From the NCBI RefSeq assembly GCF_036759925.1, contig NZ_JAPKIB010000009.1, forward strand, positions 62,001 through 126,000: 64,000 nt of DNA, in the 5' to 3' direction. This stretch comes from Kluyvera sp036759925. GTDB taxonomy: Bacteria; Pseudomonadota; Gammaproteobacteria; Enterobacterales; Enterobacteriaceae. This document shows positions 54,738 to 63,717 of the stretch, piece by piece. The translations under genes were made by a program, and so were the position numbers. Below the pieces are notes generated by a model that saw nothing but the letters and a program-made list of their open reading frames with translations, did no database searches and had not been told where the DNA came from. How positions within the stretch are numbered: position 1 is the stretch's first letter; every line of letters begins with the position of its first letter.

Positions 54738-56027
54738 ATGACGCGCCGTGCAATTGGGGTAAGCGAAAGACCACCGTTGTTACAGACCATCCCGCTTAGC
54801 TTGCAGCATTTATTCGCCATGTTTGGCGCAACCGTGCTGGTGCCAGTCCTGTTTCACATCAACCCGGCGACCGTTCTGCTGTTCAACGGTCTCGGAACGC
54901 TGCTGTACCTCTTCATCTGTAAAGGCAAAATCCCGGCCTATCTGGGCTCCAGCTTTGCCTTTATCTCTCCGGTACTGCTGCTGCTGCCGTTAGGCTACGA
55001 AGTGGCGCTGGGCGGCTTTATTATGTGCGGCGTACTGTTCTGCCTGGTCTCCTTCATCGTGAAGAAAGCGGGTACCGGCTGGCTTGACGTGATGTTCCCT
55101 CCTGCGGCGATGGGCGCAATCGTTGCCGTTATCGGTCTGGAGCTGGCGGGCGTGGCGGCGAACATGGCGGGCCTGCTGCCGCCGGACGGTCAGTCTGCGG
55201 ATACCAAAACCATTATTATCTCGCTGGTAACCCTGGGCGTCACCGTGTTTGGCTCGGTGCTGTTCCGCGGCTTCCTGGCGATTATCCCGATTCTTATCGG
55301 TGTGCTGGTAGGTTATGCGCTCTCCTTCGTGATGGGCGTTGTCGATACGTCACCGATTGCGAATGCGCACTGGTTCGCGCTGCCAACCTTCTATACGCCG
55401 CGCTTTGAGTGGTTTGCTATCTTCACTATCCTGCCAGCGGCGCTGGTGGTGATTGCCGAGCACGTCGGCCACCTGGTGGTGACGGCGAACATCGTCAAGA
55501 AAGACCTGATTCGCGATCCGGGTCTGCACCGTTCTATGTTTGCCAACGGCCTTTCTACCGTGATCTCCGGTTTCTTTGGCTCCACGCCGAACACCACCTA
55601 CGGTGAAAACATTGGCGTGATGGCGATTACCCGCGTGTACAGCACCTGGGTTATCGGCGGCGCGGCAATCATTGCGATTCTGCTCTCCTGCGTCGGCAAG
55701 CTGGCGGCGGCGATTCAGATTATCCCACTGCCGGTCATGGGCGGCGTTTCTCTGCTGCTGTACGGGGTAATCGGTGCCTCCGGTATCCGCGTGCTGATCG
55801 AATCCAAAGTGGATTACAGCAAAGCGCAGAACCTGATCCTGACCTCCGTCATTCTGATCATCGGCGTCAGCGGCGCGAAAGTGCACATCGGCGCGGCTGA
55901 GCTGAAAGGCATGGCGCTGGCGACGATCGTTGGTATCTGTCTGAGCCTGGTCTTCAAGCTGATAAGCGTCCTGCGCCCGGAAGAAGTGGTGCTGGACGCG
56001 GACGAGAGTGAAACCTCTAAGTCGTGA
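54738..56027 (+). CDS. uraA: Uracil:proton symporter UraA
   Basis: A 429-residue NCS2/NAT permease, same length and start (MTRRAIGVSERPPLL) as in E. coli, with 14 transmembrane segments. Substrate-contacting Glu residues are in VVIAEHVGHLV and FFGSTPNTTYGENIGV. The start at 54738 follows AGAGGAAAACACA; a longer frame upstream would run through the terminator and is rejected. It works with Upp in uracil salvage. Confidence 0.97.
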   Translation: MTRRAIGVSERPPLLQTIPLSLQHLFAMFGATVLVPVLFHINPATVLLFNGLGTLLYLFICKGKIPAYLGSSFAFISPVLLLLPLGYEVALGGFIMCGVLFCLVSFIVKKAGTGWLDVMFPPAAMGAIVAVIGLELAGVAANMAGLLPPDGQSADTKTIIISLVTLGVTVFGSVLFRGFLAIIPILIGVLVGYALSFVMGVVDTSPIANAHWFALPTFYTPRFEWFAIFTILPAALVVIAEHVGHLVVTANIVKKDLIRDPGLHRSMFANGLSTVISGFFGSTPNTTYGENIGVMAITRVYSTWVIGGAAIIAILLSCVGKLAAAIQIIPLPVMGGVSLLLYGVIGASGIRVLIESKVDYSKAQNLILTSVILIIGVSGAKVHIGAAELKGMALATIVGICLSLVFKLISVLRPEEVVLDADESETSKS

Positions 56028-56121
56028 TCCTCAAACCGGGCGGATCGCCGCCCGGTTCTCTCCCCGCTATTTTCTGTGGTAAACTCTTCCCGTTTTTTCG
56101 TAAGCCCATGTTGAGGTCTCT

Positions 56122-56823
56122 CTGAACGCACCGGCACAGCTCTCTTTGCCACTATATCTTCCTGATGATGAAACCTTTGCCAGTTTCTTCCCAGGTGATA
56201 ACCCTTCTTTACTTGCTGCACTGCAAAACGTGCTGCGGCAGGAGCACAGCGGATACATCTATATCTGGGCACGTGAAGGTGCCGGACGCAGCCATTTGCT
56301 GCATGCAGCCTGCGCCGAACTCTCGCAGCGCGGCGATGCCGTGGGTTACGTACCGCTGGATAAACGCACCTGGTTTGTTCCGGAAGTGCTGGAAGGGATG
56401 GAGCAGCTTTCGCTGGTGTGCATCGATAACATCGAATGTGTGGCGGGAGACGAATTGTGGGAGATGGCGATTTTTAATCTCTATAATCGGATCCTCGAGT
56501 CGGGCAACACCCGCCTGCTGATCACCGGCGATCGCCCGCCACGTCAGCTGAATCTCGGCCTGCCGGATCTCGCTTCGCGCCTCGACTGGGGACAAATCTA
56601 CAAGCTGCAGCCGCTGTCTGATGAAGATAAATTACAGGCATTGCAGCTGCGTGCCCGCCTGCGCGGCTTTGAAATGCCGGACGATGTGTGCCGCTTTATG
56701 CTCAAACGGCTGGATCGCGAAATGCGCACGCTGTTCCAGACGTTGGATCAGCTCGATCACGCCTCCATCACCGCCCAGCGTAAGCTGACCATTCCGTTTG
56801 TGAAAGAGATTCTGAAGCTCTAG
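56122..56823 (+). CDS. hda: Hda, regulatory inactivator of DnaA
   Basis: A 233-residue AAA+ protein related to DnaA domain III. It joins DNA-bound beta clamp through its N-terminal QLSLPL clamp motif and stimulates DnaA-ATP hydrolysis. The start is CTG at 56122 (as found for E. coli Hda), because only this start includes AQLSLPLYLP; the nearest ATG in frame is absent and one in another frame ends in a stop after five codons. Walker A is GAGRSHLL. The CTG start has GAGGTC 7-8 bases upstream. Confidence 0.93.
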   Translation: MNAPAQLSLPLYLPDDETFASFFPGDNPSLLAALQNVLRQEHSGYIYIWAREGAGRSHLLHAACAELSQRGDAVGYVPLDKRTWFVPEVLEGMEQLSLVCIDNIECVAGDELWEMAIFNLYNRILESGNTRLLITGDRPPRQLNLGLPDLASRLDWGQIYKLQPLSDEDKLQALQLRARLRGFEMPDDVCRFMLKRLDREMRTLFQTLDQLDHASITAQRKLTIPFVKEILKL

Positions 56824-56825
56824 CA

Positions 56826-56897
56826 CGCTTTCCGGCGGCGCTTCGCTTGGCCGGGCTACTTTATCGCGTAGCCCGGCCGAACGGAGTGACGCCGGGT
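56826..56897. repeat. BIME (REP pair) between hda and the M17 peptidase gene
   Basis: CGGCGGCGCTTCG with TTGGCCGGGCTAC and, inverted, GTAGCCCGGCCG with AACGGAGTGACGCCGGG. It lies between convergent genes and matches the copy after purN, and marks one edge of insert D. Confidence 0.75.
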
Positions 56898-58355
56898 TTA
56901 CTCTCCACTATCCAAATCGTTGAGCAAATGCTGCATCAGCAGCGGAATCGGCCTGCCTGATGCCACGCTTTTGCCCCCTTCGCGCCACAGCGCCGTGCCG
57001 CTGACGTCAAGATGCGCCCACGGGATGTCAGCAGGGCAGAAGTGGTGCAGCAGCCAGGCCGCGGAGGCGCTGATCGCCGCGTTGTTGGTCGGCGTGTTGC
57101 AGAGATCGGCAATGGCGCTCTCCGTTTGTTTTTTCAATCGCGCATCTAACGGCAGAGACCAGACTTCATCGCCGCTCTGTTCCCCGGCGATGGTTAAGGT
57201 CGAACGCAGCCTATTATCCTGGGTCATCAGTCCGCTCAGCTCATAGCCCAGCGCTTTCACCACCGCACCGGTCAGCGTGGCGAGGTCGATAATATACTGG
57301 GTTTGCGCATGACGTTGGCTGGCCCAGGCAATGGCGTCGGAAAGCACCAGACGGCCTTCGGCATCGGTATTATTAATTTCCACCGTCATCCCATTGCAGG
57401 CACGCGCGACGCTGCCCGGCTGCATCGCATCGGGACCGATGGCGTTTTCCGCCAGCGCCAGTACGCCCATCACCCGTACCGGTAGTCCTAGCTCGGCGAT
57501 GCTTAGCATTAGCCCAAGGACGTTGGCCGCGCCGCACATGTCATACTTCATGGTGTACATGCCTGCGCCTTCTTTTAGCCAGAGGCCGCCGGTGTCAAAG
57601 GTTACGCCTTTGCCAACATAGCTGCGCACGGGGCCATGGCTTGCTCCTTCGTAATGAATCGCCAGCAGGCGCGGAGGACGGCTGGCACCTTTGCCTACCG
57701 CGTGTAGCAAGCCAAGGCCTTGCTCGACAATTGCCTGCTCATCCAGCACTTCACAACGCAGGGCAGGGAAGGCCGCGCACAGACGTTGGGCCTCTTCGAC
57801 CACGTACTGAGGTGTGCACTGTTCGGAGGGAATATCCGCCAGGCGACGGGCGGCAATCATGCCGTTGGCAATGGCCTGCTGTTGGTTGAACAGGGTCTCA
57901 AGACGTGCCCGTTCAGCATCGGGACAGAACGCGTCAATACGTGCCAGGCGCACGTCGTTTTGTACCGACGTTTTTAGCCCGAGGTCGGTCAATTTGTGGT
58001 CCTGGTTAAACAGGAAACGCAGCGTTTTCGCCAGTACGGTATCGTGAATGTGCGTGCAGTCGAACAGGACGTCACGGCATATCGGTTTAGCAAACAGCGG
58101 GCGAAGGAAGGTCAGCAGCGCGTCCGTCAGGCTGTCTTGCCAGGCGCTTTGCGGCACTACCGTGATTCGGGCAAATGGCCCACAGCCGAAACAGGTGTCT
58201 GCCAATGTTCCCTGGGCCGCACGAGCCGTCATTTCGGCAATCAGCGGGTTATTGCGCAGCGCTTCCTGCTGAAGCAAAGGGCTGTCAGGTCTGGTGATGA
58301 GGTGACTCTGTGCCAGTTCGCCGGGCAGCGCCGTCACTAAGCGGTAGTTAATCAT
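56898..58355 (-). CDS. M17 leucyl aminopeptidase family protein
   Basis: A 485-residue M17 metallopeptidase, distinct from PepA and PepB. The metal-binding region KGVTFDTGGLWLKEGAGM and signature NNTDAEGRLVLSD are intact. It removes N-terminal amino acids from peptides in the cytoplasm. It is the last gene of a leftward operon after the glycosylasparaginase-like and PTS EIIC genes (3-base gap), suggesting joint use in taking apart imported peptides or glycopeptides. It is not in this place in E. coli K-12. Confidence 0.9.
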   Translation of the reverse strand: MINYRLVTALPGELAQSHLITRPDSPLLQQEALRNNPLIAEMTARAAQGTLADTCFGCGPFARITVVPQSAWQDSLTDALLTFLRPLFAKPICRDVLFDCTHIHDTVLAKTLRFLFNQDHKLTDLGLKTSVQNDVRLARIDAFCPDAERARLETLFNQQQAIANGMIAARRLADIPSEQCTPQYVVEEAQRLCAAFPALRCEVLDEQAIVEQGLGLLHAVGKGASRPPRLLAIHYEGASHGPVRSYVGKGVTFDTGGLWLKEGAGMYTMKYDMCGAANVLGLMLSIAELGLPVRVMGVLALAENAIGPDAMQPGSVARACNGMTVEINNTDAEGRLVLSDAIAWASQRHAQTQYIIDLATLTGAVVKALGYELSGLMTQDNRLRSTLTIAGEQSGDEVWSLPLDARLKKQTESAIADLCNTPTNNAAISASAAWLLHHFCPADIPWAHLDVSGTALWREGGKSVASGRPIPLLMQHLLNDLDSGE

Positions 58356-58358
58356 CGT

Positions 58359-59312
58359 TTACTCCTCGATAGGGGCGCGAATGCGGTCGGCGTAGGCTTG
58401 CATCCAGGCGTCGTCCACCGGTTGATAATGGGTCTTCTCTTTAACGCGCTCGGCGCGGAACACCGTCAGCGGTTGAGTGGCGGTGGCCACCACAAAAGAG
58501 AAGGTTTTGATGTTGGTTGCGGCGCCGAACTCCCCTTTGCGGTTCATGCACACCACGGACAGATCCCCCGCGCGGCCAAAGCGCGACATCAGCTTATCTT
58601 CCAGTTCGTACACCACTGAATCTGCCGCCTGCTGTGGAGTCATGCCTTGTTCCATCCGGCGGACGATTTCGTAGCTGGTGCAGCCTTTCATTAAATCTTC
58701 ACCCACGCCGGTGGCGGTAGCCGCACCGATTTGGCTGTCGCAGTAGAAGCCGGAGCCGATAATCGGCGAGTCGCCAATTCGCCCGCGCTTTTTCATAAAC
58801 AGGCCGCTGGTGGAGGTGGCGACGCTCATCGACCCCCGTTTGTCGAGGGCGATAACGCCAACGGTGTCGTGACCGTCGTAAGGGCTTAAACCTTTATCCA
58901 GCGTCTCGCGGCAGCGTTTACGGTAGTGCTGCATCGCGCGTTCGGTGAGCATTTTTTTCTCGGCAAAGCCCTGGCTCAGGGCCCATTCACGCGCACCCTG
59001 GCCGACCAGCAGCGAGTTATAGCGCTGGCGACCCAGCGCCTGCGCCACTTTCACTGGGTTGGCGATATCGACCAGATTGCCCACCGCACCAAAGGCCAGC
59101 GTGTCGCCGTCCATCCAGGCCGCGTCGAGCTCAACCTCGCCGTTCTCGGTGGGCAGGCCGCCATAGCCCACCGATTTGTAGAACGGAAAATCTTCTACCG
59201 CGACCACGGCATCCACCACGGACGTCGTCGCCGCGCTGCCTGCCGCCAGCGCGGACGCCGACTCATCTACGCCTTCCAGCGCCATACGCCAGGTTGCAAT
59301 AATTCCCCACAT
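58359..59312 (-). CDS. Glycosylasparaginase-type Ntn hydrolase (family T2)
   Basis: A 317-residue N-terminal-nucleophile hydrolase precursor. It should cut itself before Thr150 in GHDTVGVIAL, the usual HDT-V site. The blocks KSVGYGGLPTENGEVELDA, STSGLFMKKRGRIGDSPI and GAATATGVGEDLMK are those of the aspartylglucosaminidase branch that hydrolyses GlcNAc-asparagine, rather than of the IaaA isoaspartyl peptidases. No signal peptide is seen, so it is cytoplasmic. It lies 6 bases from the PTS EIIC gene. Confidence 0.85.
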   Translation of the reverse strand: MWGIIATWRMALEGVDESASALAAGSAATTSVVDAVVAVEDFPFYKSVGYGGLPTENGEVELDAAWMDGDTLAFGAVGNLVDIANPVKVAQALGRQRYNSLLVGQGAREWALSQGFAEKKMLTERAMQHYRKRCRETLDKGLSPYDGHDTVGVIALDKRGSMSVATSTSGLFMKKRGRIGDSPIIGSGFYCDSQIGAATATGVGEDLMKGCTSYEIVRRMEQGMTPQQAADSVVYELEDKLMSRFGRAGDLSVVCMNRKGEFGAATNIKTFSFVVATATQPLTVFRAERVKEKTHYQPVDDAWMQAYADRIRAPIEE

Positions 59313-59318
59313 CTTGTT

Positions 59319-60635
59319 TTACTCCTGTTTTGCTAGCGTGCTGGATCCCTCAACGGCACTGATTTCTGCATTGCGGTACTGCTTATCGACGATGCGCATA
59401 AACGGCAGATACAGCATCGCGCCAATCAACAGGTTAATGATTTGCATCACGCTGCCGGAAATATGCCCGGTGACGATAAACCCGCTGATAACCGGCGGCA
59501 GAGTCCATGGGATAAATACCCCGGTGGTCACGGCGACGGCGCCAATTTTCATCGCCAGATATTGGATAGTCACCAGTACCAGCGGGACCAGGTTGAACGG
59601 GATCAGCATGATCGGGTTCATGATGACCGGCAGGCCGAAGAGTACCGGCTCGTTGATGTTGAAGATGGAGGCCCCCGCGCCCAGACGTGCCACTTCGCGC
59701 ATGTTTTTACTGCGGGCGAAAATCAGCATGGCAATGACCAGCGACAGCGTAGCCCCGGCACCCCCCATCCAGATCATGTCGAAAAACTGTTCGGTAATAA
59801 TGTGCGGCGGCGTCACGCCCGCCTGAATGGCCGCAATGTTGTCGGTCTGGTTTTCCATCCACAGCGGACGGATGATGCCGTTGACCATTGAGCCGGAGTT
59901 GATCCCGACTGACCAGAGAATCGTGATGCTGAAGACGGTCATCAGCGCGCCAAAATAGGAGGTGCCGAAGTGGCGAACCGGGGTGGCGACGACGTCATAA
60001 ATAAACTGATGAATGGTGTGGTAGTGGGTGTTTTCAAAGCCGATGCGAATGGCCAGCACCAGAATCATCACCACCAGCGCTGGAATCAGCGCGGCGAAAG
60101 ACTCCTGTACCGCAGGCGGTACCCCTTCCGGCATCTTGATGACCAGCTTTTTGCGCTTCAGCCAGCAGAACAGCTCGGTCCACAGCAGTGAACCAATCAT
60201 CGCGACGAACAGGCCTTTGGTGCCAATCCACTCCACCGGCATTACGGTAATACCGCCGTTTTCGGCGACCTTAATAAACGGTGTCAGGATCAGGAAGCAG
60301 ACCAGCGCCAGAATGCCGCAGGAGATTCGGTCATCACCGTAGTGTTCTGCAAGGCGATAAGCGACAAGGAAGCTGATAAACAGCGACATGGTAGAGAAGA
60401 CCGCGTTAAACGGGATCTCGATAATGGCGCTCCAGCTTGCGCCAAAGGTGCTGGACATAAATTGCTGATAGCCTTGATTCGGGAACGACGAGATAACCAG
60501 CAGAATAGAGCCGACGATAATAAACGGCATGAAGGATACATATGCACCACGGATGGCACCGAGATGACGCTGTTGTGCGGTTTTCGCCGCAATCGGCATC
60601 AATTTCTCTTCTAAAAATCCCAGAACATTGTTCAT
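59319..60635 (-). CDS. PTS sugar transporter EIIC, cellobiose/chitobiose type
   Basis: A 438-residue PTS permease of the Lac family (lactose/cellobiose/chitobiose EIIC), with about 10 membrane segments and the substrate signature FNINEPVLFGLPVIMNP. Alone it cannot phosphorylate: EIIA and EIIB are not in the window, so it must borrow them, perhaps from chb or cel genes. It heads a three-gene operon with a glycosylasparaginase-type enzyme and an aminopeptidase, and is divergent from the HTH regulator gene. Confidence 0.9.
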   Translation of the reverse strand: MNNVLGFLEEKLMPIAAKTAQQRHLGAIRGAYVSFMPFIIVGSILLVISSFPNQGYQQFMSSTFGASWSAIIEIPFNAVFSTMSLFISFLVAYRLAEHYGDDRISCGILALVCFLILTPFIKVAENGGITVMPVEWIGTKGLFVAMIGSLLWTELFCWLKRKKLVIKMPEGVPPAVQESFAALIPALVVMILVLAIRIGFENTHYHTIHQFIYDVVATPVRHFGTSYFGALMTVFSITILWSVGINSGSMVNGIIRPLWMENQTDNIAAIQAGVTPPHIITEQFFDMIWMGGAGATLSLVIAMLIFARSKNMREVARLGAGASIFNINEPVLFGLPVIMNPIMLIPFNLVPLVLVTIQYLAMKIGAVAVTTGVFIPWTLPPVISGFIVTGHISGSVMQIINLLIGAMLYLPFMRIVDKQYRNAEISAVEGSSTLAKQE

Positions 60636-60801
60636 TGTGAACTCCGTATAAGATTAACGGACATTGTGTGTGTTATGTAATAGAAAACGACGAAAGGATT
60701 ATGGGAGAAAGCCTGGTGCGGAAAGGTGAAACGGGTCACAATGCATCGACTTAATCCATATAAATCTCATATGATTGGTTATTAATTTCTTAAGGAAGAC
60801 C

Positions 60802-61659
60802 ATGGAAATTAAACTGCACGCTAACGCCACAACGACACCGAGAATTCGTAAATATCTCCAGGAATCGAAAAAAAGTGACCGGGAACTGGCGATTGAACTG
60901 GGGATCTCCGTGACGACGGTACGTCGCTGGCGTAAGCGCGAGCAGACGACAGACAGAAGTACGACGCCGACGGTTGTACACAAAGCGATGAGACAAGAAC
61001 AGGTTGCGCTGATTAATGCCCTACGCGAAATCCTCCGCGCGCCGTTAGACGATTTGCTGTCTATTGTGGTGGAAGGGCTTGGCATTCCGCTGTCTCGTGC
61101 GACGCTTAGCCGCTATCTGACGTCGTCGTACCCGAAAAACAATGAGGCGATACTGCATGGAAAGAGGGCGCTTAAGGCGGGCGTTCGGACACAGACGCTG
61201 ACGCTGCATTACCGCTTTTTGTCGCTGCATATGGATGATGACGGTGACCACCATCTGCTGTGGACCCAGGAGCCTGTGAGCGGTTGGTGTGCGGCACGCG
61301 TTTACTCGGGTATGTCATCGCCGCTGGTCATTCACTGGCTGGATGAGGTGCTCGCGCAGTTTCCGGGTGATATCCAATCTGTTGAGATTAAAAGTGACGA
61401 GTGGTTAAACGAGGCGCAGGTTACCGTGCTGAGTCAGCATTTGGCTGAGCGGGGGATAAGCGTCAGCGTCATGATGACGGGGGAAAAGCGTCCGGCGGTG
61501 GCGGTAACCGTGCCGCTGGTGGAGATTATCCCCGCACTTCGGACCCATACGCCTGATCAACTGGCGATTAAGCTCTGCGCATTATTCAACGGCGGGAAGG
61601 CGCAGAAAAAGCTGGGGAATATGACGCCGCAGGCTTTTCTGGAAGCGCTGCGGCTTTAG
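60802..61659 (+). CDS. HTH protein resembling a domesticated IS481-type transposase, probable operon regulator
   Basis: A 285-residue protein. Two N-terminal helix-turn-helix units (DRELAIELGISVTTVRRWRK, about 21-40, and GIPLSRATLSRYL, about 91-103) are arranged as in IS481 transposases. The rest resembles their integrase core, with VSGWCAARVYSG, LDEVLAQFPGDIQ and SDEWLNEAQVTVL standing where the DDE domain would be, but without a complete catalytic triad. I infer a domesticated DNA-binding regulator of the divergent PTS operon. The ATG at 60802 follows TTAAGGAAGACC; no inverted repeats surround the gene. Confidence 0.7.
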   Translation: MEIKLHANATTTPRIRKYLQESKKSDRELAIELGISVTTVRRWRKREQTTDRSTTPTVVHKAMRQEQVALINALREILRAPLDDLLSIVVEGLGIPLSRATLSRYLTSSYPKNNEAILHGKRALKAGVRTQTLTLHYRFLSLHMDDDGDHHLLWTQEPVSGWCAARVYSGMSSPLVIHWLDEVLAQFPGDIQSVEIKSDEWLNEAQVTVLSQHLAERGISVSVMMTGEKRPAVAVTVPLVEIIPALRTHTPDQLAIKLCALFNGGKAQKKLGNMTPQAFLEALRL

Positions 61660-61666
61660 GGGGGAA

Positions 61667-62026
61667 TCAGCGGACGATTTCCAGCACCTGCTCCGGCGGA
61701 CGACCAATGCGCGCCTGGCCATTGTGAACAACGATAGGTCGCTCAATCAGCTTCGGATTCTCAACCATCGCCTGGATAAGCTGCTCTTCGCTGAGCTGGC
61801 TATCGGCGAGGTTCAGCGATTTGTAGAGATCTTCTTTCTGGCGCATCAGTTCGCGCGCGCTACCAAGACCCAGCATCTTAATTAGCTTGCTGAGCGTTGC
61901 GGCATCCGGTGGCGTGTCGAGGTAAAGCACCACCTCAGGGGCGATGCCGTTATCTTTCAGCAGGGTTAAGGTCTCGCGGCTCTTTGAGCAGCGCGGGTTA
62001 TGATAAATCGTGACCGAATCCGTCAT
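61667..62026 (-). CDS. yfgD: ArsC/Spx-family protein YfgD
   Basis: A 119-residue protein, same length as E. coli YfgD, with a thioredoxin-like fold and the active-site block NPRCSKSRETL. It is an arsenate-reductase homologue whose real substrate is not established. It ends 7 bases from the convergent transposase-like gene and follows bepA by 12 bases, so bepA-yfgD is an operon as in E. coli. Confidence 0.95.
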   Translation of the reverse strand: MTDSVTIYHNPRCSKSRETLTLLKDNGIAPEVVLYLDTPPDAATLSKLIKMLGLGSARELMRQKEDLYKSLNLADSQLSEEQLIQAMVENPKLIERPIVVHNGQARIGRPPEQVLEIVR

Positions 62027-62038
62027 CGTCTCTCCTGT

Positions 62039-63502
62039 TTACATTTTCTGATAAGGGCGGAAGCGTTCCTGCAACTCACGCAGCTGATCGATACGGGCAT
62101 CGTAACGCGCCTGCTGCAGGCTGCGCAATTTCACCTGGGCGCTGGCCGAGCTGAGCATAGAAATCGCCTGATCGAGTCTTCCTACCAGCGCCATATTCTC
62201 GGCGCGCGCGGCCAGCTCCTGGTCACGGTTACCCAGCGCGGCTTCCGCCTGGGCTAGCAGGTCCCAGCCGTTGGTGTCGTCTTTATTGTTAAAGGTGTAG
62301 CGGTTCAGAATGGTTGCAGCTTCCGCTGGCTGCCCGCCCTCAAGCAGGGCGTTCGCCAGGTTGAGCTGCAGCACCGGATTGGTACGCAGTTCACGGGCAT
62401 TTTTCAGACGACTGATGGCCTCGGTGGTTTTCTTCTGCCCGAGGTCGATATCCGTTGCCAGGTCAAGATACCAGGCATTTTGCGGCTCGGCGCTCAGCAG
62501 CGGCTGTAGCTGTTTACTCGCCTCGGCGTAGTTTTTCGCTTCCATAGCCAGCAGCGCACGGCCGTACTGCGCGGCGTGCTGCTCGCGAATGTTGCCCTTC
62601 GACCAGCTATCCAGCAGGTCGCTGCCGAGCTGGTTCTTACCGGAGTTATACATGCCGAGGGTACGTGCTTTAGCGAAATAGAAATCGGCGGAAGATTGCA
62701 CCACCACCGGACGCATCTGGTTGGCGCGGTTACGCGCATCGGACAGACGGCTTTCCGGCAGGGGGTGAGTCAGCAGCATTTCCGGCGGCCGCGATGAGTA
62801 GCGCGACTGGTCGAGGAGCTTTTCCATAAAGGCGGGCATAGCCTGGGGATCGAAGCCTGAACGCTGAAGCACCTGGATACCGATGCGGTCAGCCTCTTCT
62901 TCATTCTGGCGAGTAAAGCTGATCATGCCCTGTTGGGTACCGGCCAGCGTGCCGCTTAGCGCCGCCATACCGGCCTGCGGGCTGGCCATCGCCAGTAAAA
63001 TTGAGCCGAGTGCGCCAACCCAGGTTAGCGGGGCGTTACGTTTCTGATCTTCCATCGCTCGCGCCAGGTGACGCTGGGTGACGTGGGAGATTTCGTGCGC
63101 CATTACCGACGCCAGCTGGCTCTCGGTATCGGAATAGCGAAAGAGCGCCGAGTGCAGCACCACGTTACCGCCGAAGAAGGCGAAGGCGTTGATGTCGTCG
63201 TTATTAATCAGGTAGAAGTGGAACGGCGTACGGACGGAAAAGGCGTGCGAGACCAGACGCATCCCCAGTGAATTGATGTACTGAACCAGCAGCGGGTCAT
63301 TAATCAGTGGGGCGCTTCCGCGCAGCTGACGAACATAGTAATCCCCCATCTGCATCTCCTGACCGATGGAGAGCGTGCTTCCTGCTGAGGTGCCCATATC
63401 CGGAAGCGTGTCCGCAGAATCCGCAAAAGCGGGTGCGATTTGCCCGAGCGCAAGCGTTGCAATAAGGGATGCCAACAGCGTTTTTTTCAACTGCCTGAAC
63501 AT
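62039..63502 (-). CDS. bepA: BepA, periplasmic M48 metalloprotease and chaperone
   Basis: A 487-residue periplasmic protein, same length as in E. coli. A signal peptide ends near ALGQIAPAFA; the HEISH zinc motif (MAHEISHV) lies near 136-140; TPR repeats fill the C-terminal half from about 310. It degrades or helps assemble LptD and other outer-membrane proteins at the BAM complex. The start at 63502 (MFRQLKKTLL) is taken instead of a far longer frame that has no signal peptide. It is divergent from perM. Confidence 0.97.
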   Translation of the reverse strand: MFRQLKKTLLASLIATLALGQIAPAFADSADTLPDMGTSAGSTLSIGQEMQMGDYYVRQLRGSAPLINDPLLVQYINSLGMRLVSHAFSVRTPFHFYLINNDDINAFAFFGGNVVLHSALFRYSDTESQLASVMAHEISHVTQRHLARAMEDQKRNAPLTWVGALGSILLAMASPQAGMAALSGTLAGTQQGMISFTRQNEEEADRIGIQVLQRSGFDPQAMPAFMEKLLDQSRYSSRPPEMLLTHPLPESRLSDARNRANQMRPVVVQSSADFYFAKARTLGMYNSGKNQLGSDLLDSWSKGNIREQHAAQYGRALLAMEAKNYAEASKQLQPLLSAEPQNAWYLDLATDIDLGQKKTTEAISRLKNARELRTNPVLQLNLANALLEGGQPAEAATILNRYTFNNKDDTNGWDLLAQAEAALGNRDQELAARAENMALVGRLDQAISMLSSASAQVKLRSLQQARYDARIDQLRELQERFRPYQKM

Positions 63503-63717
63503 AACCTCTGTCCTGTAATGTGGGGATGTGCCTGTTTTGACCAACAGCATAATGTTACGTTCCATTTTACGCTGCTCTGGGAGTGTATCTATCTGCTCAC
63601 GGGATGAAAATGATAATCGCGAGATTGTTGGGATAAATATAAAAAGCGGAGTCTTTTTTGTGACACTTCGATACAATTCATCTCCGTGTGAAAGCAAAGC
63701 GTTCAGGGAATCGATTT

